From Escarpia spicata (Eukaryota > Annelida > Polychaeta > Sabellida > Siboglinidae): a stretch of 64,000 nucleotides of DNA. Of the stretch, positions 31,140 to 64,000 are shown piece after piece. The notes under the pieces are model-generated. The model was not told the origin of the DNA, searched no databases, and saw only the letters and a list, made by a program, of their open reading frames with translations. A program made the translations under genes and the position numbers. The DNA is taken from NCBI GenBank assembly GCA_963995525.1, contig OZ023217.1:1350529-1414528 (forward strand), in the 5' to 3' direction. The stretch's first letter is position 1. Every line of letters starts with the position of its first letter.

Positions 31140-34100
31140 TCTAAATGCTCCAACTCTAGATCTATCTCTACAAGGTAAACAAATTGAACAGGCTGACTCC
31201 TGTAAATATCTTGGTGTCACTATTGATCAGGATCTCACATTTAGCACACATGTAGAAAATGTTATACATAAAATCAACATGTCACTTGATGTATTGAAAC
31301 ATACTAGTCCATTTATTCCTCTCTCGAGTCGGGTTACATTATATAACACTATGGTATTACCTCATTTGGATTACTGTAGTACTCTATGGGATGTTACATT
31401 ATATAACACTATGGTATTACCTCATTTGGATTATTGTAGTACTCTATGGGATGTTACATTATATAACACTATGGTATTACCTCATTTGGATTACTGTAGT
31501 ACTCTATGGGATGTTACATTATATAACACTATGGTATTACCTCATTTGGATTATTGTAGTACTCTATGGGATGTTACATTATATAACACTATGGTATTAC
31601 CTCATTTGGATTATTGTAGTACTCTATGGGATGTTACATTATATAACACTATGGTATTACCTCATTTGGATTATTGTAGTACTCTATGGGATGTTACATT
31701 ATATAACAATATGGTATTACCTCATTTTGATTATTGTAGTACTCTATGGGATGTTACATTATATAACACTATGGTATTACCTCATTTGGATTATTGTAGT
31801 ACTCTATGGGATGTTACATTATATAACACTATGGTATTACCTCATTTGGATTATTGTAGTACTCTATGGGATGTTACATTATATAACGCTATGGTATTAC
31901 CTCATTTGGATTATAGTAGTACTCTATGGGATGTTACATTATATAACACTATGGTATTACCTCATTTGGATTATTGTAGTACTCTATGGGTTGTTACATT
32001 ATATAACACTATGGTATTACCTCATTTGGATTATTGTAGTACTCTATGGGATGTTACATTATATAACACTATGGTATTACCTCATTTAGATTATTGTAGT
32101 ACTATATGGGATGTTACATTATATAACACTATGGTATTACCTCATTTGGATTATTGTAGTACTCTATGGGTTGTTACATTATATAACACTATGGTATTAC
32201 CTCATTTGGATTATTGCAGTACTCTATGGGATGTTACATTATATAACACTATGGTATTACCTCATTTGGATTATTGTAGTACTCTATGGGATGTTACATT
32301 ATATAACACTGTGGTATTACCTCATTTGGATTATTGTAGTACTCTATGGGATGTTACATTATATAACACTATGGTATTACCTCATTTGGATTATTGTAGT
32401 ACTCTATGGGATGTTACATTATATAACACTATGGTATTACCTCATTTGGATTATTGTAGTACTCTATGGGATGTTACATTATATAACACTATGGTATTAC
32501 CTCATTTGGATTATTGTAGTACTCTATGGGATGTTACATTATATAACACTATGGTATTACCTCATTTGGATGATTGTAGTACTCTATGGGATGTTACATT
32601 ATATAACACTATGGTATTACCTCATTTGGATGATTGTAGTTCTCTATGGGTTGTTACATTATATAACACTAAGGTATTACCTCATTTGGATTATTGTAGT
32701 ACTCTATGGGATGTTACATTATATAACACTATGGTATTACCTCATTTGGATTATTGTAGTACTCTATCGGATGTTACATTATATAACACTATGGTATTAC
32801 CTCATTTGGATTATTGTAGTACTCTATGGGATGTTACATTATATAACAATATGGTATTACCTCATTTGGATTATTGTAGTACTCTATGGGTTGTTATATT
32901 ATATAACACTAAGGTATTACCTCATTTGGATTATTGTAGTACTCTATGGGATGTTACATTATATAACACTATGGTATTACCTCATTTGGATGATTGTAGT
33001 ACTCTATGGGATGTTACATTATATAACACTATGGTATTACCTCATTTGGATTATTGGAGTACTCTATGGGATGTTACATTATATAACACTATGGTATTAC
33101 CTCATTTGGATTATTGTAGTACTCTATGGGATGTAACATTATATAACACTATGGTATTACCTCATTTGGATTATTGTAGTACTCTATGGGATGTTACATT
33201 ACATAACACTATGGTATTACCTCATTTGGATTGTTGTAGTACTCTATGGGATGTTACATTATATAACACTATGGTATTACCTCATTTGGATTATTGTAGT
33301 ACTATATGGGTTGTTACATTATATAACACTATGGTATTACCTCATTTGGATTATTGTAGTACTCTATGGGATGTTACATTATATAACACTATGGTATTAC
33401 CTCATTTGGATTATTGTAGTACTCTATGGGTTGTTACATTATATAACACTATGGTATTACCTCATTTGGATTATTGTAGTACTCTATGGGATGTTACATT
33501 ATATAACACTATGGTATTACCTCATTTGGATTATTGTAGTACTCTATGGAATGTTACATTATATAACACTATGGTATTACCTCATTTGGATTGTTGTAGT
33601 ACTCTATGGGATGTTACATTATATAACATTATGGTATTACCTCATTTGGATTATTGTAGTACTCTATGGGTTGTTACATTATATAAAACACTATGGTATT
33701 ACCTCATTTGGATTATTGTAGTACTCTATGGGATGTTACATTATATAACACTATGGTATTACCTCATTTGGATTATTGTAGTACTCTATGGGATGTTTGC
33801 TCAGATTCTAACATAACTAGAAATTACAGAATCGAGGAATGCGTATTATCCTGGGGTGCCATCACAGGATCCACGTCTCTAATATGGTTAAATGTTCGTC
33901 AAAGATTTATTCTTCTGAAATGTACTATTATGTACAACAACGTAAATGGTAAAACTCCAAATTATTAAAAAGGTAACTCCTGGCATATCTCACAGTTATT
34001 GTACAAGATCTAAATCATCCAATAATATCTTCCAAACACATAGTCACCAAAAGTCTCTCAATTATACTGGCACATCATTGTGGAACAACCTACCATTTAA

Positions 34101-34495
34101 AGTAAAAAATAAAAAAACTGTTGCCAGTTTCAAAAATCAACGTGTTCCGTATGTAAGTATCAGGTATAAATGTCTGTCTTTCATATTGTAAATATGTTCG
34201 TTTTAAATCGTATATCATACCACATTCTCATAACTTGATTACATATTGTGGCATTATCACTTTGGGGTCTATTTAATATCAACAAAATGCTCCCCCTGGG
34301 TGCTGATACCAAAACTCCACCATTATTTGTTAGTATTATATTTCCATCCAGTATACCTGCTCACTTACTTTTACATACATAATTTATTATATTGTTTTTA
34401 CATATGTTAAGTATGTATTATGTTTTTATCATAATGTATGCATGTCACCACTACCAAAACAGTTTTAACTGAATGTAGTCTGTGAATAAATATCT
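31140..34495 (+). mobile_element. CR1/L2-like LINE 3' half with amplified RT thumb
   Basis: A reverse-transcriptase thumb starts LQGKQIEQADSCKYLGVTID, QDLTFSTHVENVIHKINMSL and LKHTSPFIPLSSRVTLYNTM. The segment LYNTMVLPHLDYCSTLWDV is then repeated about 41 times (31332-33793). The tail resumes with WLNVRQRFILLKCTIMYNN, SHSYCTRSKSSN and GTSLWNNLPFKVKNKKTV up to 34191, and about 300 bp of 3' UTR ends near 34495. The catalytic RT core is missing. Confidence 0.85.
31332..33793 (+). repeat. 60-bp array inside a LINE ORF, about 41 copies
   Basis: Unit: GTTACATTATATAACACTAT, GGTATTACCTCATTTGGATT, ATTGTAGTACTCTATGGGAT. It encodes 20 residues of RT thumb, so 39 copies stay in frame. Copy 40 (starting about 33672) has two extra A's that shift the frame. 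Copies differ by zero to four substitutions. The array makes a 952-codon open frame, but its origin is a local amplification in a transposon, not a structural protein gene. Confidence 0.95.
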
Positions 34496-34870
34496 TGTAT
34501 CTCCCTATCTCTCTCACCCACCCACCAACCCACCCACCCACTCACTCACTATTTCAATCATTCACCCACCCACTCACTCACCCTCCTCCTTCAGCCTGGG
34601 ACCCACTCCCTTCCTCCTCCAGACTTGGACCCACTCCCCTCCTCCTCCAGCCTGGGCCCACTCCCCTCCTCCTCCAGCCTGGCCCCACTCCCCTCCTCCT
34701 CCAGCCTGGGACCCACTCCCCTCCTCCAGCCTGGCTCCAGCCTGGGCCCCACTCCCCTCCTCCTCCAGCCTGGGAGCCACTCCCCTCCTCCTCCAGCCTG
34801 GGCCCCTCTCCCCTCCTCCTCCAGCCTGGGACCCACTCCGCTCCTCCTCCAGCCTGGGACCCACGCTCCT
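34495..34870. repeat. CT-rich tract and ~27-30-bp minisatellite
   Basis: CTCACCCA-type repeats (34510-34580) followed by about ten units of CTCCTCCTCCAGCCTGGGAC plus CCACTCCC. Frames on both strands are open through the repeats but have no signal, domain or start context. Confidence 0.92.
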
Positions 34871-34979
34871 CCGCTATATGACCGTTGGCACTTTCATGAG
34901 GTTGTCCAGTTTTCCTGTACCACTGAAAATTCGGTTTCTTGAACAAGATGGCCGTTGAATTTCACCCGCCCTGAGGTGT

Positions 34980-36460
34980 CATGTTAAACTTCACTACAGG
35001 TAATACATGTTGAATGCCCCAGTTCTCTTACATGAGTTTGATTTTGGAGTTTGCCTTCTCCTGGATGAACTGCTTGCCACCGCTTGAGAGCTGCACCTAC
35101 CGAGCTCCAGTCTGCTCAGCGATCCCTAACGGATTAGCCTGGGGCCGCAAGGTGCCCAGTATCCATGGTGTACATCGTGGAGGTTAAGTTAGGGTCTTGT
35201 CTGTGAAGAGGCTATGTACCAGCAAGGGAGACTTACATATTCGGCTCCTTTTTCACTCCCACACAAGGGAGTTAGCTGGTGGTTGGAGCTGAAAGCGAAT
35301 ATTAACATACCTCGCCAAATGGGCGTATTGTTTTACTTGTGAATTAACATGGGTATCCGTAGATTATGGCAAATTAGTGGTCGCCGGGGTGTATCGAGTT
35401 TTCTCAACAAGATTTTGTTTTAGAATATCTCATTAACATTTATCCTTTGTTGCATTCCATTTGTAAAATTTTTGGAAATCGATCAACGTACAAGTCACAA
35501 AATTATGATTACAGTATTGGGCAAAACCATTGAAAACCCCTCCTAATGCACCCCTTTGAAACTCACAAAACTCTAACCTAGATAATGACCGCGCCCTGAC
35601 TTCTCAGCTTCAATTGATGGATCCAATTTGTCGCCGCAAATTTATGCCTACGTCAAAATAAAACATTTTCCTTATGTTTGTTGTTATGTAAAACATTTGG
35701 TGCCAGTATTCCAACAACATATTGGGACCTTCAACGGAATGTCCGAACGCTCCGCGTATCTGACATCCATTTTGATGGATTACCCATCCACTTGAAAACT
35801 ATGTCTGCTCTCTTGGCATTTTTTTTTTATCTGGTCTAGACGGTACAAACGATGATACATGTTAAGACATTTGTGTCGTCTTTGTGCGATGGAAAGGTCA
35901 TTGCCTTGGCAATGGGTCCGTTAGCAAGCCTACGTCATTACAGCCCCCGTTCATGTGCGAAACTAGCGACATGTTCTGGCTTCCGGACATGCATACAGAC
36001 ATATCGAGACCCACACTATAGTTTATAATATAGGGCCAACTAAATTATTAGACCCAGACACAACGGGGGCACCTTGTGGCTGCTGTAAAGACAGCGGATA
36101 TTATTTCACTACACACTGTGCAGCAACATCTGCACGGAACTGCAGTGACCAAACTAAGAGATGATGGACATTTGTAAATATTCTCAACTGTAATTAACAA
36201 TAAATGTATAATTTATTTAGATTGTAATGTGGCAATGTGAAAAGGGTACAGAAAGCCGTCGGATTAAATCTGTCAAAGAAAGCGGCAAGGCAAATGAAAA
36301 ACCTACGTGTTGGCGCTTATGAAAAACCTGAGTTCGGACTCGGAGACCGACAGCGACAACGACAACGACACTCGACAGCGTTATTCATTACGTAACTAAT
36401 CATGTATAATGTTCGCAGGTGTCATGGACATTGTAACGATGACTAGGCATTATCTTAGCA
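34980..36460. other. Non-coding spacer with one dispersed ~52-bp repeat
   Basis: No gene was seen. The stretch 35603-35655 (TTCTCAGCTTCAATTGATGG, ATCCAATTTGTCGCCGCA, TTTATGCCTACGTCAA) recurs at 40515-40568 with three to four differences. Confidence 0.6.
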
Positions 36461-36463
36461 TTT

Positions 36464-37090
36464 CCGGCACTTGTGTAGTGAAATAATGACTGTTGTGATT
36501 CATACCACTTTGGCTCTCCATACAACGCCCATACTTGGTGCATGCGCAGTGGCGCCGACACAGGAATTCTCCATCTTGAATAAATCCTCGTTTTAAGTTC
36601 ACAAGGCTCGTTACGTCAATATGTTGATTCTATACATAAGTAAAATACTAGTGAATATATAGACAACATAACACATCAATGACCCACCTCGATTTCGCTG
36701 TTATAACTTGAGTTTTGCCTAACTTTGATACATCAGAGCGTTAGTTCCATCATTCAACATCATCCCAGGCATATTTATATTACGAAAAATATTGTGTCTT
36801 AGCGCACTTTTGAAGCCCAAATAGCGACCCGGTTTGCACTAGTCTGCATCGCTGCGGCCGTGCGTTACCGCATCGCGTTCGTAAAATGAGCGATATAGCG
36901 GCGTATGTTGATGCAAACCGGGGCGCTATTTACGCCTCAAAAGTGCGCTAACACGCAATATTCTTAAACGTAAATATGCCAAGGATAATGTTAAATAATG
37001 GAACTAACGCATTGATGTATCAAAGTTAGGCAAAACTGAAGTTATAACAGCGAAATCGAGGTGGGTCCGGATTCTACACAAGTGCCGCAT
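36464..37090. mobile_element. Foldback element with an interrupted left arm
   Basis: Inner arms 36679-36840 and 36915-37067 are inverted repeats (GACCCACCTCGATTTCGCTG; CCTAACTTTGATACATCA; TAGCGCACTTTTGA; CGGTTTGCA) around a GC-rich ~75-bp loop. Outside them, GGCACTTGTGTAG (about 36466-36478) pairs with CTACACAAGTGCC (about 37076-37088). On the right the two parts are almost contiguous. On the left, about 200 bp separate them. Confidence 0.75.
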
Positions 37091-37747
37091 ATCCGGAAAG
37101 GGGGAGCGTGAGGACAAACATCGATTGTGATTCGTGTAGGACAGTTAGATCTATGGCTATGCCTATAGCCTAGATGGCTCTTCGTCTACGTTAGACGTCT
37201 ACGCCGGAGCTAAACGGTTAGAACACACGTACCGATGCTGCTCCAACAGGATGTCCCATGTGCCTGTTAAACAGTTTTAGTCCGACGGGTTAAAACTTCT
37301 GCAAACCGGCATGTCAACTAAAATCAGCTGTACGACGCTGCCTCGGTGATGCCACCATATGGCAGCATACCTACTGGGCATTCCTGTCTTCTCCTTTTCA
37401 GTTTCCTCTTTCATGGCGCGTCCACCCATCTCTTATTACTCGATACAATGTGTTCATTATTTATTTATTTCCCAGATTACACGGCTATCGTGGAAGGGTT
37501 TAATCACTGTAACTGGATGCTACACCGCATACATATTACTGATTATTTGTATAAATGACTAATAATGTGGTCGCACGGCGGCGACACCATTGTATTGTCG
37601 CACCAGTTGGCCAAGTGGCGGGCCGCACCACCAGCCCTAGCCTCGATTAGCAGGCGCCTTTCTTCCTGGCGAAGTCACGCAGCCGGGCGAGAGTCGGTTA
37701 AGCGAGACTATGTCAGCCCCGCCGACCAGCAATCTTAGTGGAATATC

Positions 37748-37771
37748 GGGGGGGGGGGGGGGGGGGGGGGG
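37748..37771. repeat. Poly-G run, 24 nt
   Basis: Pure G run flanked by unrelated unique sequence. Homopolymer length may be assembly-sensitive. Confidence 0.95.
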
Positions 37772-38159
37772 AGGCATCAATGAGACCATAATGGTTTTGA
37801 CCACTACAGGGCCTTTATCTTGACTGGCCAGTAGGAGCCTCAATCATTTTCTAACCGCAAATGTCCACTTAATTTGGATAGCTCCAGGGAAAGAATTGAC
37901 CCATGTAGTTTGTTGGGACGTTGTTAATGAAAGTGAAACACCAAAACCGCCGTTGCATATCGCCCCAAAACAACAGTTGGATTATTATATATAATGCATT
38001 TATTATAAATAATTTATTATTAAAAAAACAGGTCAGGCGTGAAAATATTCATGTAATAGTACTATTTTGCACGACGGACATGTAAACATGTCTAATGAAG
38101 GGTAACTTCGTAGAGAAACGATTCACACACATTGCAGTTATATTTGAATAAATTCTTCT

Positions 38160-39575
38160 CATGAGAGACGATCTTACGCGCTACAGTGGTTATTTCAACG
38201 AGTTACATATCCAATCGTCTTGTAGACTTGATAATAAACATACACAACGCCCTTCATTCCGTAGACATGATAGCACGCACGCAAACACACGCACACAAAC
38301 GCACGCACGTACGCATACACACACTCAATGCCTGTCGTCTGACAGACGTAATAATATACATGCACAACGTCCGTCGTTCCACACTACGCATACACGCGAC
38401 GTCTAACATCTAATACACAGGGCGGACGTCGTTCCACAGGCCTGCTACAAATACACGCGACGTCTAACATCTAATACACAGGGCGGACGTCGTTCCACAC
38501 TACAAATACACGCGACGTCTAACATCTAATACACAGGGCGGACGTCGTTCCACAGACCTGCTACAAATACACGCGACGTCTAACTTCTAATACACAGGGC
38601 GGACGTCGTTCCACAGACCTGCTACAAATACACGCGACGTCTAACATCTAATACACGGTGCGGACGTCGTTCCACAGACCTGCTACAAATACACGCGACG
38701 TCTAACTTCTAATACACGGGGCGGACGTCGTTCCACAGACCTGCTACAAATACACGCGACGTCTAACATCTAATACACGGGGCGGACGTCGTTCCACAGA
38801 CCTGCTACAAATACACGCGACGTCTAACTTCTAATACACGGGGCGGACGTCGTTCCACAGACCTGCTACAAATACACGCGACGTCTAACATCTAATACAC
38901 GGGGCGGACGTCGTTCCACAGGCCTGCTACAAATACACGCGACGTCTAACATCTAATACACTAGGCGGACGTCGTTCCACAGACCTGCTACAAATACACG
39001 CGACGTCTAACTTCTAATACACAGGGCGGACGTCGTTCCACAGACCTGCTACAAATACACGCGACGTCTAACATCTAATACACGGGGCGGACGTCGTTCC
39101 ACAGACCTGCTACAAATACACGCGACGTCTAACTTCTAATACACAGGGCGGACGTCGTTCCACAGACCTGCTACAAATACACGCGACGTCTAACTTCTAA
39201 TACACAGGGCGGACGTCGTTCCACAGACCTGCTACAAATACACGCGACGTCTAACATCTAATACACAGGGCGGACGTCGTTCCACAGGCCTGCTACAAAT
39301 ACACGAGACGTCTAACTTCTAATACACAGGGCGGACGTCGTTCCACAGATCTGTTACAAATACACGCGACGTCTGACTTCTAATACACAGGGCGGACATC
39401 GTTCCACAGACCTGCTACAAATACACGCGACGTCTAATATCTAATACACATGGCGGACGTCGTTCCACAGGCCTGCTACAAATACACGCGACGTCTAACA
39501 TTTAATACACTTGGCGGACGTCGTTCCACAATACAAATACACGCGACGTCTAACATCTAATACACAGGGCGGACG
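38160..39575. repeat. 61-bp satellite, about 19 copies
   Basis: Unit ACGCGACGTCTAACATCTAA, TACACAGGGCGGACGTCGTT, CCACAGACCTGCTACAAATAC. The palindrome GACGTC appears twice per unit. The left margin (38160-38400) has degenerate related units, and two units (near 38490 and 39530) lack the GACCTGC part. The array ends about 150 bp beyond the last polycystin exon. Confidence 0.96.
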
Positions 39576-39723
39576 TCGTTACGTAGACTTAAACACAAAC
39601 GATACTTGTCGTTATGTAGCCTTAACAACAAACACGTACAGCACATGTTACATGGGAGACAAACGTGATCACCTTGTGGACTTTATAACAAACATACAAT
39701 GTATGATGACTTGATAGCGTAAG

Positions 39724-60818
<21,095 letters not shown>

Positions 60819-61870
60819 CTGCGTGACAAGGCACTACGTCAGGACACAGTTATTTCTCGCAATTAGCAAAAAAAACGGTCAATCGAACAGAATAAAAATT
60901 TACATTATACACAATTAATTTATTGTAAAAATAAAAGCTTTGAACAAATAAACATGATATTTAGAAGTACAACGTTTGGAGTTAATATAAACTCATTCAA
61001 ATGGTGGAATTCAACAAAGATTTTGTTTACCCACATGACAGACACTCGTCGTTGTCGTGACAGTTTGTTTACTTAGATGCCATATTATGCAATGTATATC
61101 AACTGCGCGCGCTCGTGTATGTGTGTGTGTGTGTGTGTGTGCGCGCGCGCGTGTGTGTTTGTGCGTGTTGGGTGTGCGCTTTGTGCTGCCATCGTATAGG
61201 TCGTCTCGTATCTTTACATAAGTATCTATTGTCATTCTTATATGTGCGTGGATATTTTAGTTTTATATTGCAAGTTAACTCCTGGATGGTACGCTGGTGT
61301 ATCGATATTACATGGATTCTACTTATTTTTTTGACATTTTAGTGTTTTAAGCTGCAGTGCTTCTAACTATTCAACCGTGACGCTGTGTATCAGGCATGCC
61401 TGCCAAACGTCGACGCTGGTCACCAATACGTCGTCGTTGCGCGTCCTTTACAAAAGGAACATTCCTTGCCATGTTGCGCAATGTGACAATTTGATGCTTA
61501 ACTAACCTTGGTAGGAACATTCGCATTAATTTCTCATTGTTAAATCAGTGATAACGCTGTTTGTAAACATGCTTGCTATCACTGCGTGCCATCGGGGTCA
61601 TCGCAATGAGGGCCAAACAAACGTTATGGCTGAAGAACTCTCTAATGCTTCGGTTATAACGATTTGTTCCGTGGCAAAAACCCATTGATGAATAACTGCG
61701 GGAATTAACCGCTATCGTTAGATTTCAACAGTACATTCGATAGGAACTTTCATAAAGCGGCATTCTCTGGCGCCAATAATGTTAACTATGGCAACGTTAC
61801 TCGTACACAACTGATATCGTCTATCTACACAACTTCAATTATGCACCGTGATGACGCAACCACGCGTGTT
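60819..61870. other. Upstream intron of the polycystin-like gene, no exon recognised
   Basis: AT-rich sequence with a short GT/GC microsatellite (61117-61170). I looked for the TM1/GPS exon expected upstream of PLAT and found none here. Confidence 0.5.
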
Positions 61871-61879
61871 GCAGCGGCA

Positions 61880-62115
61880 TCAACAAGAACGACAGCAGCA
61901 GGAGCAGCAGCGACAGCAGCAACGGCGGCAGCAACACCAGCAGTAATAGTGACGGCGGCAGGAGCAACAGCAGTAACAGTGACGGCGGAAGCAACACCAG
62001 CAGTAACAGTGACTGCGGCAGCAACACCAGCAGTAAAAGGGACGGCGGCAGCAGCAACAACAGCAGTACCAGTTATGGCGGCAGCAGCAACCACAACAAC
62101 AACAACAGCAACAGA
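61880..62115. repeat. ~30-bp GCA/ACA-rich minisatellite
   Basis: Units of ACAGTGACGGCGGCAGCAAC, ACCAGCAGTA repeat about six times with variation. Ala/Thr- or Val/Ala-rich frames follow from the multiple-of-three period. It directly precedes the LINE remnant. Confidence 0.88.
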
Positions 62116-62224
62116 GAAAGTGCTTAACATACGTGATGCCAGGACTGGAGCTAAGCTGAATAATCTAATCCATGTTAAGTGAGTAAACACACCATAACGA
62201 CGGACAACTGACATCCAACTCGCT

Positions 62225-64000
62225 CTTGTGAATCCGTGTTTTGTGCGGAACAAAACTGCGTACATCAGTGAGTACATCGTTACTAATGACATTGATGTCG
62301 TTCTGATAACGGAGACCTGGTTGACATCGGGTGATGCGGTCAAACACGCGGAATTAACGCCGAATGGCTATCATCTCAAGGACAACCCAAGACCATCCGG
62401 CAGAACTGGTGGAAGTATTTGTATACTGTGCAAGAATGGTATTCGCTGTAAAGTGATATCATCTGGCGAACTCAGTTCCTTTGAGTATGATAACAATTAG
62501 TTATTGTGTGAAAAGAAGACAGTTTTTGTGCATGTGATATACCGACCACCATATTTGGAAAACATCGTGTCACTATCATCAATACGAGATAGTTATTGTT
62601 AAGAATAATGTGCTGCTGTATAAGGTATGTTGATGATTAAGTCGTAAAGACGTAAAGCAGAAATGACCTGGAGAATAAAAATCATGACACTCTTTTGTCA
62701 TTCCATCGTGCTAGGAACACATACGTCAACGCACTGACTAACAAACGAACCGACAATCTCTCTCACTTTATCTCAGAAGCTAAGGGTGATTCAAAGAAAC
62801 TATTTGCCCTCATCAACACCCTGTGTGATAAGAAGCAGAGGACCCAACTACCTCAGCATGGTTCTGTGGAAAAAACTTGTCAAAGAATTTGGCAACTTTT
62901 TAATGATAAAATAGATGCTATTCGAACGGATAATAAACCACCCATAATACCATTCAGAGAAGGCGTGGTAATTTAGATACATTTGCTGTGGTCTCCGAGG
63001 ATGATGTGCTCAAGTTGGTTATGAAATCTAAGACAACCAGCTGTGTTCTTGACCCTCATGCCAGCCAAATTGGTTAAAGAGTATTTTGCGGAATTTTGTC
63101 CACTCCTTACGCACATCATCATTTGCTCTATTACAGCTGGGGAATTCCCACATGAATGGAAGGCTGCAATTGTAGTGCCACTGCTTAAAAACGCAGGACT
63201 GGATTCTATTCCAAAAAACTGTCGCCCTATATCAAATCTCCAGTATATCCCTAAATTAACAGAAAGGGCTGTTGTAGACAAACTTTGCTTTCATTCAGAA
63301 TGTGGATTTCTTTTGATACCTTGTCAGTCTGCATATAGAGCTGGACATTCTACTGAAACTAACGTGTAAAGGTCTGACATTCTTGTCGTCGGCTGTTGAT
63401 ACAGTGGATCATGCGATTTGTTAAATATTATGAATTGTTCTTTTGGTGTACCAGGCACAGCTCTAAATTGGTTTTCATCATATATTCAGTCAAGGTCGCA
63501 ACGATTTATCATTGATGGTACGGTGTCTGACTTTGATCAAAGAGTACCGCAAGGAGCATGCCTCGGTCCAGTGGAATTCACAGCGTATCCTCGCCCTGTT
63601 TTTCATGTCATAGATCAGCACGGTAAGCTGTATGTCCATCAGGTGTACTGTGGTTTCAACCCCGATTCCATGGACAGTAATCGTGAGGCTATGGAACGGT
63701 GCTTTAGTGACATCAATAGCTGGATGCAAAGAATTAAACTCAAAGCGAACAACTCCAAGACTGAGTACATCTTAATTGGTACTCCGCAACAACTGGCAAA
63801 TTGCACCAACATGTCCATTAACATCGGGGACCATGAGGTACATGCTTTGAATTGTGTGCGAAATTTGGGCGCCTATTTTTATACGCACATGTCTATGGAA
63901 CAACCTATCAAGTCCAAATGTCAGGCAGCTTATGCACTACTATGTAACATTGAGAAAATGAGAAAATATCTCGATCAACAGAGTGCAGACAAACTGATAC
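62225..64000 (+). mobile_element. L2/CR1-like LINE remnant, running off the right end
   Basis: Endonuclease piece 62228-62500 (NKTAYISEYIVTNDIDVVLI, TETWL), linker 62695-62976 (ISEAKGDSKKLFALINTLCD), RT pieces 63043-63369 (HEWKAAIVVPLLKNAGLDSI, CRPISNLQYIPKLTERAVVD) and 63490-64000 (VPQGACLGPVEFTAYPRPVF, WMQRIKLKANNSKTEYILIG). Stops and deletions separate them. In the last piece LYVHQVYCGF stands where YADD should be, so the catalytic motif is deleted. It continues beyond the window. Confidence 0.8.

Noticed and set aside
30958..33816. 952-codon open frame as a structural repeat protein
   Set aside because: Its N-terminal part is a polypyrimidine microsatellite and a LINE thumb, and the repeat is LINE sequence amplified with a 60-bp period. 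A frame of this kind stays open without selection.
38400..39575. CRISPR-like array
   Set aside because: Units are contiguous 61-bp tandem copies with no unique spacers, and the genome is eukaryotic.

Overview
This is eukaryotic genomic DNA, very probably from a marine invertebrate. Split genes with canonical GT-AG introns, polyadenylation signals, tRNA-derived SINEs, CR1/L2-like and RTE-like retrotransposons, foldback elements and long (CA)n tracts all point that way. A polycystin-1-like gene and a large multi-copy gene family that I associate from memory with mollusc, annelid, brachiopod and cnidarian genomes favour a lophotrochozoan-like animal. That placement is inference; the species cannot be read from the window. 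There is no operon, CRISPR or prokaryotic content.

Layout. 1-2.3 kb: a 40-bp satellite, a SINE and microsatellites. 2.35-11.1 kb (+): gene 1, a signal-peptide exon followed far downstream by a large terminal exon encoding a Thr/Trp-rich ectodomain, one membrane helix and a PPxY tail. Its intron holds a truncated tandem duplicate of the terminal exon, an RTE-like fragment, an intact CR1-type LINE and a small inverted-repeat element. 11.1-20.7 kb: satellites with higher-order structure, a 2.5-kb element with about 280-bp inverted repeats and a decayed gene, another SINE, and a palindromic microsatellite. 20.8-24.2 kb (+): gene 2, a paralogue of gene 1. 24.4-34.9 kb: a block of SINEs and LINEs, including a LINE whose reverse-transcriptase thumb has been amplified about 41 times as a 60-bp array. 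35-39.6 kb: little coding, a foldback element and a 61-bp satellite.

39.7-60.8 kb (-): the 3' eight coding exons of a polycystin-1-family (PKD1L-like) gene. The exons join with consistent phase at all seven junctions (1231 codons plus stop). They cover the PLAT domain, TM2-TM5, the polycystin/TOP extracellular domain, the six-helix channel-like module and a repeat-bearing cytoplasmic tail. Exons for TM1, GPS and the ectodomain must lie upstream, to the right of 60.8 kb and probably beyond the window. The introns carry a broken second copy of the CR1 LINE, a 5.7-kb element with about 235-bp inverted repeats and a decayed same-strand gene, minisatellites and a foldback element. 62.2-64 kb: a decayed L2/CR1-like LINE (+) running off the window.

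The host genes supported here are gene 1, gene 2 and the polycystin-like gene. Most other long open frames are retrotransposon-derived or are open only because a tandem-repeat period is a multiple of three.
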